Counted from the stretch's first letter, positions 34,501-42,617 are shown. The stretch is DNA of 64,000 nucleotides from Ga0077536 sp035325705 (GCA_035325705.1 DAOKZI010000001.1:558001-622000), one strand, 5' to 3'. Notes: generated from the letters alone by a model not told the origin. Program-made: numbers and translations.

Positions 34501-37077
34501 AGCCACGCGGTCTTCTTCAACGACTCGGCCGGCGCGCGCCCGAAAGGCGCCGTCGTGATCGGGCTCGGCGAAGTCGGCGAGCTCTCGCCGAGTCTGCTCG
34601 AGACCGGTGCGACGGCCGCGCTGCTCGAGTTCGCGCTGCAGGTCGCGCAGTGGCCCGACGGCCGCTTCGGCGCCGACGGCGTCGTGCGCTCGGCCGCGGT
34701 GTCCTGCCTGTTCGTCGGCTCCGGCGCGGCGGGGCTGTCGATCCGCGACTCGATCGAGTCGCTGCTGCGCGGCGCGATCGCGGCCAACGAGCGCCTGATC
34801 GCCGCCGAGCTCAATCATCGCGCCGTCATCGATCGCATCGAGTTCGTCGAGCTCTACCAGGACATCGCGATCGCGGCCTGCGACGCGCTGCGCGAGGCGC
34901 TCGCCGACGGGCCGCTCGCGGCGAGCGTGCGCTGGGACGGCAAGCTCGGCCAGGGCCGCGCCGCACGCCGCCGCATCCGCTTCGACGATGCGCCCGAATG
35001 GTGGCAGCGCCTCGAGATCGTCGAGGACGCCGCGCCGACGCGCGCGCTGCGCTTCGTGTTCGCGACCGATCGCGCGCGCGCCGAGGAGACGATGGCGACG
35101 GGCCAGCTCGCGCTCGCCGAGCGCTTCATCGCGCAGGTGTCGGCGAGCCCGGCCGGCAACGTCGAGGCCGCGCGCACGCTGTTCGAGATGCTGCTGCCGC
35201 TGCGCCTGCGCGAGATGGCGCCGAAGCAGCAGAACGTGGTGCTGCTGCTCGACGCTTATTCGGCGCGCTTCCCCTGGGAGCTGCTCGACAATCGCTGGAG
35301 CCCGCACGGACGCCCGCCGGCCGTGCAGGGCGGCATGTTGCGCCAGCTCAAGGCGCAGCGCTTCCGCGAGCAGCCGGCGCACGCCGATGCGCCGACCGCG
35401 CTCGTGATCGGCAATCCCGATCTCGCCGGCAGCCCGATCTATGCCGATCTGCCGGGCGCGCGCGAGGAAGCGCAGAAGGTCGCGCACCAGCTCGCGGCGC
35501 TCGACTTCGAGGTGCTCGATTCGATCGACGAGCAGAAGGATTCGATCCTCTACAAGCTCCATCGCCGCGCCTGGCGCATCCTGCATCTCGCCGGCCACGG
35601 CGTGCACGACGAAGTTCTCGTGCCGGGCGCGCCGCCGGTGTCCGGCATGGTGATCGGGCCGCAGGACTACCTCACGCCGGGCGACGCGCAGCAGCTACGC
35701 TGGGTGCCCGAGCTCGTGTTCGTCAACTGCTGCCATCTCGGCCGTACCTTGTCGCCGCGCGCCTTCGATCGCCCGGGCTTCGCCGCCAACATCGGCGTCG
35801 AGTTCATCCACATGGGCGCGCGCGCCGTGCTCGTCGCCGGCTGGGCGGTCGACGACGCTGCCGCCCACACCTTCGCCGAGGTGTTCTACGCGCGCATGCT
35901 GGCCGGCCAGTATTTCGGCGACGCCGTGCGTCTCGCGCGCGAGGAAACATATCGGCGCCATCCCTCGGTGAATACCTGGGGCGCCTACCAGTGCTACGGC
36001 GATCCGAACTACGTGCTCGTGCGCGGTGGCCAGATCGAACACGCGGCGCCGCCGCCGTTCGCGACGCCGGCCGAGCTCGTCGTCGCGCTCGAGAACTGCG
36101 CGAGCGGCTTGAAGGCCGGCGACGACGAGCGCGATCCGCGCCAGCAGATCGAGGCGATCCTCGCGCGCGCGGCACCGGCCGACGCGGCGTGGCTCGCGCG
36201 CGGCGACGTCGCCGCCGCGCTGGGCTTCTGCTACGGCGAAGCGCGCTGCTGGGCCGAAGCCGTCGCTGCGCTGGACGCCGCGCTGTGCGCGGAGCACGGC
36301 GAGGCCTCGCTCGCCGTGATCGAGCAGCGCGCTAACTATCGCGTGCGCCTCGCCGCAATGGGCTTCGCGCAGCTCGGCGCGCCGAAGGTGAAGAACCCGG
36401 AAGCCAAGGCGCGGCCGCTCGCGAAGAGCATCCGCGAAGCGATCGCCGAGCTCGAGCATTTGCGCGCGCTGGGCGACACCACCGAACGCCTGCTGCTGCT
36501 CGGCGGCGCGTACAAGCGCCTCGCGCTGCTGCACGCGCTGCTCGGCGAACAGCGCGAATGCATCGTCGCGCTCGAGGCAATGGCCAAGCACTGTCGTGCG
36601 GCCTTGGAGAAGTCGCTGGCGCTGGGCGATCGCTCGCCGAGCTATGCCTATACGAACTGGGCGACCGCGACGCTGCTCGCCGGCATTCGCCGCAGAAAAC
36701 CGCTGGGGTCGCGCGCGATCGATCTCGACGGTCGCGGCGCCACGCTGCTCGCCGCCGCGCGCCTCGATTCGGACGAGGAGCCCGACTTCTGGGAAAGTCT
36801 CGCCGCGGCCGACTTTCACACGCTGCGCCTGCTCGCCGAGGCGCCGCGCCTCGCGGCCGACGGCAAGGCGCTGGCGAGCCTGATGAACGAAGCGGCGCGC
36901 GCGTATCGCGACGCGATCGCGCGCGGCGCGAGCCCGCGCCAGGTGTCGTCCGTACGCGAGCAGCTCGAGTTCGTGATCGGCGTGCTGCGCGGGCGCGGCC
37001 GGCCGGCGCCGCGCATCGCGAAAATTGCCGACTGCCTCGCGAGCATACTCGAGATCCTCGATCGACCCGCCGGCTGA
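31582..37077 (+). CDS. giant alpha/beta-hydrolase - CHAT-protease protein
   Basis: A 1831-residue protein with several domains in order. The first is a hydrolase of the DUF7379 type, with HGTFSS at 181-186 and nucleophile elbow HSRGG at 251-255. The second is LCAT/PGAP1-like, with PGMMGS at 535-540 and elbow HSMGG at 635-639. A middle domain of unknown fold follows (about 880-1180). A CHAT caspase-like domain has catalytic His in HLAGHG (H1339) and Cys in FVNCCHLG (C1384). An alpha-helical, TPR-like tail runs from ~1480 to the end. The combination suggests a lipase or esterase effector coupled to a protease. It is translationally coupled to a caspase gene. Function is inferred only from domains. 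Confidence 0.88.
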   Translation: MSETLRRLRGQPRAAPAHPWLAQIASSHPGLRHEALVASGARDATTAITVRDDDVVRVELENGFVLWTRADDLLREHGQRATARDGSEVWAVDSLLAPAGTVVPAERGAVAIAIRTLEFFGYDLTARSAKALCQAVEERTFAKSGIAGEGLHRCSLTQLTAPLVPVTTVPAGDAPVLVLIHGTFSSLAGGFGALWAHDNPEAAAVRASLAQQYGDRVYAYEHRTLTASPIENAAALAAVLPTGTPIHLLTHSRGGLIGELLCLGAVEGAADILDEATLEKLFGEDRSIAPQLGLPPLAKEDERARREAYARDRAALASLLARRLEIRRFVRVAAPARGTTLASGRLDRWLSVLNDLSSRLLPLPLFDDAMDFVFAVVKERTDPRTLPGLEAMMPGSALTRLLNNPALVADADLSAIGGDIEGETLWQRFKVLMADWFYGAEHDLVVNTSSMTGGLARKPGQARWLCDRGPDVDHFHYFRNARSLRWLHAGLTRRDGDAAGYAPIAEAPSAEPKWRAAVARSRAPDERRPLAVVIPGMMGSHLQIAHRHIWLHYAALMKGGLADLGWGATDVDAFAAIDDFYGPLIEFLARTHRLEIFPYDWRQSVQENGRRLVCLLAEALPRAELERQAVHLVAHSMGGLVVRAMLAQPAGSALWDRIEALPNSRFLMLGTPNRGSLEAMRWLVGLNPTQGKLALIDFVHDIDEIIDIVRRYPGVLELLPFGADDADYADPQLWKQLKRELGASWPLAEATALRDARATWKLLTAQAVEPALMRYVAGCQPATVAAYEVVTVDPPLLPPVKKLAFKAIGEGDGTVTWKSGRLPEVPTWYVEDTAHDNLCTQTRAFVGYLDLLMTGTTNRLPASPPATRRDARADTELFPMPLDAVIDYVPDAREAARLGFGGARRPARAPEAGPAQTIEVAVRHGDLSYARHPVVVGHYLGDTIVSAERVLDRQLQRALTRRLELGIYPGRLGSHAVFFNDSAGARPKGAVVIGLGEVGELSPSLLETGATAALLEFALQVAQWPDGRFGADGVVRSAAVSCLFVGSGAAGLSIRDSIESLLRGAIAANERLIAAELNHRAVIDRIEFVELYQDIAIAACDALREALADGPLAASVRWDGKLGQGRAARRRIRFDDAPEWWQRLEIVEDAAPTRALRFVFATDRARAEETMATGQLALAERFIAQVSASPAGNVEAARTLFEMLLPLRLREMAPKQQNVVLLLDAYSARFPWELLDNRWSPHGRPPAVQGGMLRQLKAQRFREQPAHADAPTALVIGNPDLAGSPIYADLPGAREEAQKVAHQLAALDFEVLDSIDEQKDSILYKLHRRAWRILHLAGHGVHDEVLVPGAPPVSGMVIGPQDYLTPGDAQQLRWVPELVFVNCCHLGRTLSPRAFDRPGFAANIGVEFIHMGARAVLVAGWAVDDAAAHTFAEVFYARMLAGQYFGDAVRLAREETYRRHPSVNTWGAYQCYGDPNYVLVRGGQIEHAAPPPFATPAELVVALENCASGLKAGDDERDPRQQIEAILARAAPADAAWLARGDVAAALGFCYGEARCWAEAVAALDAALCAEHGEASLAVIEQRANYRVRLAAMGFAQLGAPKVKNPEAKARPLAKSIREAIAELEHLRALGDTTERLLLLGGAYKRLALLHALLGEQRECIVALEAMAKHCRAALEKSLALGDRSPSYAYTNWATATLLAGIRRRKPLGSRAIDLDGRGATLLAAARLDSDEEPDFWESLAAADFHTLRLLAEAPRLAADGKALASLMNEAARAYRDAIARGASPRQVSSVREQLEFVIGVLRGRGRPAPRIAKIADCLASILEILDRPAG

Positions 37078-37097
37078 GGCGGGAAAGGAGCACGCCC

Positions 37098-38012
37098 ATG
37101 GCGACGAAAAAGCCGAGTCCGAAGAAGACGCCGCCGAGCAAGGCCGCCGCGCGCGGGGCCGCGGCCAAGAAGCCGGCCGCCCGCCGCCGCGCGACGCCCG
37201 CCGTGACCTTGAAGAAAGCGACGCGCGCGGCAAAGCCCGCCCGTCCGTTCAAGGCCAGCAAGGCGAGCGCACGAGCGTTCGTCGTCGCGGTGCGCCTGCC
37301 GGCCGCGCCCAAGGTCGCGCGATACCGCGACATCGCGCCGGCGCAGTTCGCCGACGCACGCGCGCAGGCCGCCGTCGTCGGCGCGGGTCTCGTGTCCTTC
37401 ACCGCCGGCGTGCCGGCGCCGCGGCGCGAGGATCTCTGCAATGCGACTCTGCTCGCGCAGCTCGCGGCCAATCGCAAGGTGCCCGATCGCGCGCAGGTGC
37501 TTGCCTGGTTCGATGCCTATGTCGCGGCGCTGATGAACCTCGGCTGGGTCGTGCAGCAGACGGGCTTCCGGGAATATGACGGCGAGTTCGACGGCCTCGA
37601 GACCCACGAGGCCGTGCGCCAGGCCGCGGCCGCGCTGCTCGTGCCGAACCCCGCCGCGCTCGCGGTGCTCGCAGCGACCTTGGACGCCGTGCAGGCCATG
37701 GAGCGCGACAGCCCGTGGATCACGCTCTTCGAGCGCGCGAGCCGCGACACGAAAACCTCGCAGTTCCAGATCGCGCTCGCCGATCAACTGCCGAACGGCG
37801 GCCTCGTGATGCATCTCCTCGCCTTCGCGATCCAGGCCAACGCGAAGATCACGCAGGTGCTGTTCTTCAAGCTGAAGAAGAAGCGCGTGAAGCTGCAGCA
37901 GAACACGGGCCAGGCGATCGTCGACGTCGGCGTGCTGACGAGCATCCGCGGCGCGCTGAAGACCAAGCTCGCCGAGCGCGTGACGGAGTTCATCGCGACG
38001 GTCGACATTTGA
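37098..38012 (+). CDS. Lys/Ala-rich N-tail unknown protein of the caspase-CHAT operon
   Basis: The 304-residue product follows the CHAT gene by 20 bases with AAAGGAG before its ATG. Residues 1-60 are almost only Lys, Ala, Pro and Arg (KKPSPKKTPPSKAAARG), a disordered histone-H1-like tail. The rest is a folded domain with FREYDGEFDGLETHEAVRQA, SRDTKTSQFQIALADQLPNG and the basic strand QVLFFKLKKKRVKLQQNTGQ. I recognise no family. In an operon with two caspase-fold proteases, a basic cleavable tail followed by a compact domain could be a protease-activated effector. That is a hypothesis, not a call. Confidence 0.8.
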   Translation: MATKKPSPKKTPPSKAAARGAAAKKPAARRRATPAVTLKKATRAAKPARPFKASKASARAFVVAVRLPAAPKVARYRDIAPAQFADARAQAAVVGAGLVSFTAGVPAPRREDLCNATLLAQLAANRKVPDRAQVLAWFDAYVAALMNLGWVVQQTGFREYDGEFDGLETHEAVRQAAAALLVPNPAALAVLAATLDAVQAMERDSPWITLFERASRDTKTSQFQIALADQLPNGGLVMHLLAFAIQANAKITQVLFFKLKKKRVKLQQNTGQAIVDVGVLTSIRGALKTKLAERVTEFIATVDI

Positions 38013-38045
38013 TCCCGTCGCCCGCGGCGGCGCAGCGGAATCCGT

Positions 38046-38075
38046 CGTAGGTTGGGCTGACGAAGGAAGCCCAAC
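38046..38075. repeat. copy of the GTTGGGC repeat family
   Basis: GTAGGTTGGGCTGACGAAGG followed by AAGCCCAAC lies just after the caspase operon. It is the same as the copies at 20427, 30578 and 42783. Confidence 0.8.
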
Positions 38076-38112
38076 ATCGGGCGCCGAACTGCGCGCTCCA
38101 CCCGGGCTGTTG

Positions 38113-38256
38113 AATCTAGCCACGGAGGACACGGAGGGCACGGAGAAAAGAAAAGGATGATAGGAGTCTCCGCCACGTCTGCGCCCAGATCGTTACGGGG
38201 CTGCCGATCCAATCAATCTCTTTCTCCGTGCCCTCCGTGTCCTCCGTGGCTAGATT
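38113..38256. repeat. MITE-like element with 36-bp perfect inverted repeats
   Basis: The left arm 38113-38148 (AATCTAGCCACGGAGGACAC, then GGAGGGCACGGAGAAA) and the right arm 38221-38256 are perfect inverse copies. They enclose 72 bases with no gene. The GGAGGACACGGAGG core is a known dispersed bacterial motif. It lies in the gap 38013-38729 between the caspase operon and hxlA. Confidence 0.8.
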
Positions 38257-38328
38257 AAAAAAAACACTCCGCAGCCCACCGCCGCATCCGAAGACCGCCG
38301 AACCAAGCATTTCCTTACGAACTGCCTC

Positions 38329-38359
38329 TTGTCATGCCGCCGATCGCGGGCGCTATAAT
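38329..38359 (+). promoter_or_regulatory. probable sigma-70 promoter of hxlAB
   Basis: TTGTCA at 38329-38334 and a perfect TATAAT at 38354-38359 are 19 bases apart, slightly longer than ideal. Transcription from here would leave an untranslated leader of about 360 bases before hxlA. Confidence 0.5.
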
Positions 38360-38729
38360 CGCGACCGATTTTTCGGCAGGAGATGCGGACAGCCGCAACG
38401 ACGAACTCCTTTTCCAAGACGACACGTAGGCGAACTATCGGGCCCGGTGGCAGATGTGCAGGGGCGCCAGACCAGCCATACGCGACGACTTCCAGCGCTG
38501 AACGGGGCAACGCATGCGCGTGCTCCGTGCGCGCGTCGCGCCTGTGCGCCGTGAGGCGGCATCCTTCTTCCATCGCGTTCGATCCGACTGCGGACCCTGC
38601 GGTTCGCGGCACGGGCGTTCGCGTGCCTGTCGCTTTCCGGCGAAGCGACGAATCGGCGGCCACTGCGTTTCCCGGCGCCTGCGGGCGTCCGCCTTTGGAT
38701 ACACGATCCTCACTCAAGGAGATATCGCC

Positions 38730-39380
38730 ATGGCTCTCATCCAGGTCGCCATCGACCATCTGGACCACGCTGCCGCCGTCGCGCTCGCCGAGCAGGTGGC
38801 GCCGCACGTCGACATCCTCGAAATCGGCACGCCGTGCATCAAGCACAACGGCATCGCGCTGCTGCACGAGCTGCGTCGCCGCTTTCCGGGCAATCGCATC
38901 CTCGTCGATCTGAAGACCATGGATGCCGGCGAGTACGAGACGACGCCGTTCTACGCCGCGGGCGCCGATCTCTGCACCGTGCTCGGCACGGCCGACGACG
39001 GCACGATACGCGGCGCCGTCCAGGCCGCGACGCGCTTCGGCAAGCAGTGCCAGGTCGATCTGATCAACGTGCCCGACAAGTGCGCGCGCGCGGCCGAGGT
39101 CGCGGCGCTGGGCGCGCACGTGATCGGCGTGCATACGGGTCTCGATCAGCAGGCCTCGGGACAGACGCCTTTTGCCGATCTCACGGCAATCCGCGGCCTC
39201 GGCCTCGATCTCGTGATCTCCGTCGCCGGTGGGATCAAGCGCGAGACCGTCGCGCGCGCGCTCGACGCGGGCGCGGGCATCATCGTCGCCGGCGCCGCGA
39301 TCTACGCGGCGGAAGATCCGGTGAGCGCCGCGATCGCGATCGCCGAAGCGGCGCGCGCGCCGCGGCAGCGGGCGGCCTGA
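38730..39380 (+). CDS. hxlA: 3-hexulose-6-phosphate synthase
   Basis: The 216-residue enzyme of the ribulose monophosphate pathway condenses formaldehyde with ribulose-5-phosphate. The family signature LVDLKTMDAGEYE (D60, K62 and D65) and EIGTPCIKHNG with E31 give the magnesium and substrate sites. DLINVPDKCARAAEVAALGA and VAGGIKRETV complete the TIM barrel. The ATG at 38730 follows AAGGAG. hxlB follows 57 bases later. In an organism without other methylotrophy genes in view, the pair probably detoxifies formaldehyde. Confidence 0.95.
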   Translation: MALIQVAIDHLDHAAAVALAEQVAPHVDILEIGTPCIKHNGIALLHELRRRFPGNRILVDLKTMDAGEYETTPFYAAGADLCTVLGTADDGTIRGAVQAATRFGKQCQVDLINVPDKCARAAEVAALGAHVIGVHTGLDQQASGQTPFADLTAIRGLGLDLVISVAGGIKRETVARALDAGAGIIVAGAAIYAAEDPVSAAIAIAEAARAPRQRAA

Positions 39381-39437
39381 AACGCTGCCCCGGCCGGTCC
39401 GCCGGCCGGGGAGCGGACGGACGAGAAGGAGGACCCG

Positions 39438-39971
39438 ATGTCTTACAGAGAAATTCTCGACCGCGTCGACGCCGTGCTCGCCGGCGCCGAGGCCGGCGAC
39501 GTGCGCCGCCTCATCGAGGCGCTGGACGGCGCGCCGCGCATCTTCGTCAGCGGCGCCGGCCGCTCGGCGCTCGCGGCGCGCTTCTTTGCGATGCGCCTGA
39601 TGCACTGTGGCTACACGGTGTTCGTCGTCGGCGAGATCGTCACGCCCTCGGTCGCCGCCGGCGATCTGCTGCTCGTATTGTCCGGCTCCGGCGCGACCGA
39701 GACGCTGCTGCCGATCGCGCGCAAGGCGCGCGCCGCCGGCGCCCGCGTCGCGCTGCTGACGTCCAAACCCGCCTCGCCGCTCGCCGAGCTCGCGCATGAG
39801 CTCGTCGCGCTCGGCGCAGACGGCAGCGCGCAGCCGCGGCCGGGCCTGCCGATGGGCACGGTGTTCGAGCTCTCGGCGCTGGTCTTTTTCGAGTCGGTGA
39901 TCTACGAGCTCGTCACCGCGAAAGGACTGTGCGAGGAAGAGCTGCGCGCGCGGCACGCGAATCTCGAGTGA
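39438..39971 (+). CDS. hxlB: 6-phospho-3-hexuloisomerase
   Basis: The 177-residue SIS-domain isomerase turns 3-hexulose-6-phosphate into fructose-6-phosphate. It directly follows hxlA. The SIS motifs IFVSGAGRSALAARFFAMRL and LVLSGSGATETLLPIARKAR are intact, and the tail GTVFELSALVFFESVIYELV with GLCEEELRARHANLE is typical. AGAAGGAG lies before its ATG. With hxlA it forms the complete formaldehyde-fixation branch. Confidence 0.96.
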   Translation: MSYREILDRVDAVLAGAEAGDVRRLIEALDGAPRIFVSGAGRSALAARFFAMRLMHCGYTVFVVGEIVTPSVAAGDLLLVLSGSGATETLLPIARKARAAGARVALLTSKPASPLAELAHELVALGADGSAQPRPGLPMGTVFELSALVFFESVIYELVTAKGLCEEELRARHANLE

Positions 39972-39990
39972 GATGCGCGAGGGGAGAGTC

Positions 39991-40100
39991 TTCGTAGCCC
40001 GGAAGGAGCGCAGCGGAATCCGGGAGCGGCAGTCGTCGGGCGCAGGCGCCAAAGTCAACGCCCCATCCCGGGTTTCGCTACGCTGCACCCGGGCTACAAG
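39991..40100. repeat. REP-like inverted pair
   Basis: CTTCGTAGCCCGGAAGGAGC faces CACCCGGGCTACAAG across about 60 bases, between hxlB and the terminator of the oxidoreductase operon. It occupies most of the 300-base convergent gap 39972-40271. Confidence 0.75.
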
Positions 40101-40110
40101 ATGCACATGC

Positions 40111-40135
40111 AAAAAAAAGCGCCCCGCACGGGGCG
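40111..40135 (-). terminator. rho-independent terminator of the oxidoreductase operon
   Basis: On the minus strand a 6-bp GC stem (40120-40125 with 40130-40135, CGCCCC against GGGGCG) with a 4-base loop is followed by eight T at 40118-40111. It lies 137 bases after the oxidoreductase stop. Confidence 0.85.
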
Positions 40136-40271
40136 GGGCGTGAATCCGGAAAGTGGAAGGAGTTGAGGGTGCAGGCCCTGCGCGCTACACCACGTCAGGC
40201 AGGGAACGCGCGGGACCGCAGTCATCAGCTCAGACCGCCGTCGCGCGCGCGGGTTCCGTGCCGCCGCTGCC

Positions 40272-41477
40272 TCAGGCCACGATCACGTGGCCGGGGGCGC
40301 CGAGCTCGAAGGCGGTCGCGCGGTCGGTCGGCGGGTAGATCCACTTCGTGTTGATGTCACGCTTCAGGGCCTTGGCCTCGGCGCCACGTAGCTGGACCTC
40401 GCGGTCCCAGCCTTCGGTGAGCACCGCTCCCCAGGGCCCGAGATCGAGGCAGGTCACGTACTTCGGCTGCCGATAGGCGTGCAGCGGCAGGCCCAGCAGA
40501 TCGGCCGCCGCGTTGTAGCCGGCGACCCGCCCCAGTGACAGCGCGTGCTGACAGGACATCAGCGCCTCGTGCCCCGCGTCGTCGGCGGCCGCGCGGGCGA
40601 GATCGCCGGTGACGAACACCGTCGGCGCCTGCGGCGCGCGAAGATGCGCATCGACCGCGATCCGGCCGTAGCGATCGTGCTCGCCCGGTAGCTGGGCGGC
40701 GAGCGGGTGCGCGCGAGCCCCGGCCGTCCACACCACCGTCGCCGCCGCGATGCGCCGGCCGTCCGTGAGCGTGACGCCGTCCGCGTCGATCGCGGCGACA
40801 CCCACCCCGGTGAGGGCCTCGACGCCGCAGGCCGCGAGCGCTTCGAGGATCACAGGTCGCGGGCCGGGGCCCAGATCCGGTCCGACCGCCGGCGCCTGCT
40901 CGACCATCACCACCCGGACCTCGGCCCGCTCGCCGAGCACCGCGCGCAGGCGCGCCGGCAGCTCGCAGGCGGCTTCGATGCCGGTGAAGCCGCCGCCGGC
41001 GACGACCACGGTGTCGCGCGCCGCGGACGCGGGCCGCGCGGCGAGCGACTTCAGATGCGCGTCGAGACGCTGCGCATGCGCGAGCTGATCGACGTCGAAG
41101 GCGTGGGCCGCGAGGCCCGGCACGTCCGGCTTGAATAGCACGCTGCCGGTCGCGAGCACGAGGCGATCCCAATGCAGGCGCGAACGCGCCCCCCGCGCGT
41201 CGCTGAGCTCCAGCGCGCGCGCCTGCGCGTCCAGGCTCTCGACTCGCGCGGCCACGTGCGTGACCTCGAGCTCGCGGAACAGCGCGTCGAGGTCCGGCGC
41301 CATGCCTTCGAGGCTCGCTTCGTAGAAGCGCGGCCTGATGTGCAGCTCGGGCGCCGGTGAAACCACCGTGATCGCGAGCGCTGCCTCACGCGCGGCAAGC
41401 GCGCGCGCGCGGGCGGCGGCAATGGCGGCCCAAGTGCCGGCGAAGCCCGAGCCGGCGATGACGAGTCGATCGGTCAT
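40272..41477 (-). CDS. NADH dehydrogenase II-like FAD oxidoreductase
   Basis: The 401-residue flavoprotein has two dinucleotide-binding folds: GSGFAGTWAAIAAA (9-22) for FAD and VVVAGGGFTGIEAA near 156 for NAD(P)H. VFVTGDLARAAA and MSCQHALSLGRVAGYNAAAD match NDH-2-like quinone reductases. No C-terminal membrane helix is obvious. It starts by ATGA overlap with an upstream Rrf2 regulator gene. The terminator at 40111 ends the operon. Electron acceptor cannot be told. Confidence 0.88.
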   Translation of the reverse strand: MTDRLVIAGSGFAGTWAAIAAARARALAAREAALAITVVSPAPELHIRPRFYEASLEGMAPDLDALFRELEVTHVAARVESLDAQARALELSDARGARSRLHWDRLVLATGSVLFKPDVPGLAAHAFDVDQLAHAQRLDAHLKSLAARPASAARDTVVVAGGGFTGIEAACELPARLRAVLGERAEVRVVMVEQAPAVGPDLGPGPRPVILEALAACGVEALTGVGVAAIDADGVTLTDGRRIAAATVVWTAGARAHPLAAQLPGEHDRYGRIAVDAHLRAPQAPTVFVTGDLARAAADDAGHEALMSCQHALSLGRVAGYNAAADLLGLPLHAYRQPKYVTCLDLGPWGAVLTEGWDREVQLRGAEAKALKRDINTKWIYPPTDRATAFELGAPGHVIVA

Positions 41478-42028
41478 GCGATGTCTCCCTTGCGTGCCGC
41501 GCGCCTGCGCGGGCTGCGTTGCGTACCGCGCGCGGCGTTGCGCGCTCCCAGCCAGCCGCGGACCTCACGTTCGAAAGCGGCCGGCGCCTTGTGCTCCACC
41601 GTGCGCGCGATGTCGGCGAGCGTCGACGCCGCGAGCGAGTCGCGCATGGCCTGCTCGGCCTTGAGCATCGCCGCGTGGATCGCGCACACGCCCTGGGTGG
41701 CCCAGCGCGGCGGCTTGCCGTCGAACAGCGCGCAGCGCTCGCGGATTTCCTGGCAGTCGAACAGCGGCTTTTCGCCCTCGATCGCGTCCACGATCTCGAG
41801 CAGCGAAATCTGCGCAGCGGGCTTCGCGAGCCGGTAGCCGCCGCGCAGGCCGCTGCTGGCGACGACGACGCCCGCCTTCTCGAGCTTCGGAAAGATCTTC
41901 GCGACGAAAGCCGGCGACACGCCCTGCAGCTCGGCGAGCTCGCGGCTGCTGAGCGCGGCGTCGTCCGCCACCGCGAGCCACAGCAGGCAGTGGATGCCGT
42001 ATTCGACGCTCGCGGTGAGATGTGCCAT
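41474..42028 (-). CDS. Rrf2-family regulator with three cysteines
   Basis: The 184-residue protein has the Rrf2 winged helix (SVEYGIHCLLWLAVADD, LSSRELAELQGVSPAFVAKI, GLRGGYRLAKPAAQISLLEI) and then C92, C99 and C115. These three Cys lie where IscR, NsrR and relatives hold an iron-sulfur cluster that senses iron, NO or redox state. Their spacing differs from IscR. The gene precedes and overlaps the oxidoreductase gene, so it probably controls its own operon in answer to redox stress. The C-terminus is Arg-rich and poorly conserved. Confidence 0.88.
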   Translation of the reverse strand: MAHLTASVEYGIHCLLWLAVADDAALSSRELAELQGVSPAFVAKIFPKLEKAGVVVASSGLRGGYRLAKPAAQISLLEIVDAIEGEKPLFDCQEIRERCALFDGKPPRWATQGVCAIHAAMLKAEQAMRDSLAASTLADIARTVEHKAPAAFEREVRGWLGARNAARGTQRSPRRRAARKGDIA

Positions 42029-42140
42029 GAACGCAGACTAAATCAGTCCGTATTCTATAGCAAGCACGCCGCCTCTGGCCCGCAGGCAGCGCCTGCGCGA
42101 GGATAGGCTCACAGCCTGCAGGAACCCGGAGTGCCATCCG

Positions 42141-42617
42141 ATGAACGACGCAACCGCTCGTCCGCCCCTGCCCCCGTTCACTCGCGAGAGCGCGCGCGAA
42201 AAAGTGCGCCTCGCCGAAGATGCCTGGAACTCGCGCGATCCCGCGCGCGTGGTGCTCGGCTATACGATCGACAGCCGCTGGCGCAATCGCGCGGAGTTCC
42301 CGGTCGGGCGCGAGGCCATACACGCCTTCCTCGCGCGCAAATGGGCGCGCGAGCTCGACTATCGCCTCGTCAAAGAGCTGTGGGCCTGCGACGGCGATCG
42401 CATCGGCGTGCGCTTCGCCTATGAATGGCACGACGACGCGGGCCAGTGGTATCGCTCCTACGGCAACGAGAACTGGGCCTTCGACGCGCAGGGCCTGATG
42501 CGCGAGCGCCATGCGAGCATCAACGATCTGCCGATCCGCGAAGTGGATCGCCTGCTGCGCTGGCCGCTCGGCCGGCGACCGGACGAGCATCCCGGCCTCA
42601 CCGAGCTCGGCCTGTGA
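42141..42617 (+). CDS. DUF1348 (NTF2-like) family protein
   Basis: The 158-residue protein matches DUF1348, an NTF2-like fold: REKVRLAEDAWNSRDPARVV, then YTIDSRWRNRAEFPVGREAI, FLARKWARELDYRLVKELWA and SYGNENWAFDAQGLMRER. The usual DUF1348 end ASINDLPIRE is present. The role is unknown. It diverges from the Rrf2 gene across 112 bases, so the regulator may control it. A tiny gene overlaps its stop. Confidence 0.88.
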   Translation: MNDATARPPLPPFTRESAREKVRLAEDAWNSRDPARVVLGYTIDSRWRNRAEFPVGREAIHAFLARKWARELDYRLVKELWACDGDRIGVRFAYEWHDDAGQWYRSYGNENWAFDAQGLMRERHASINDLPIREVDRLLRWPLGRRPDEHPGLTELGL

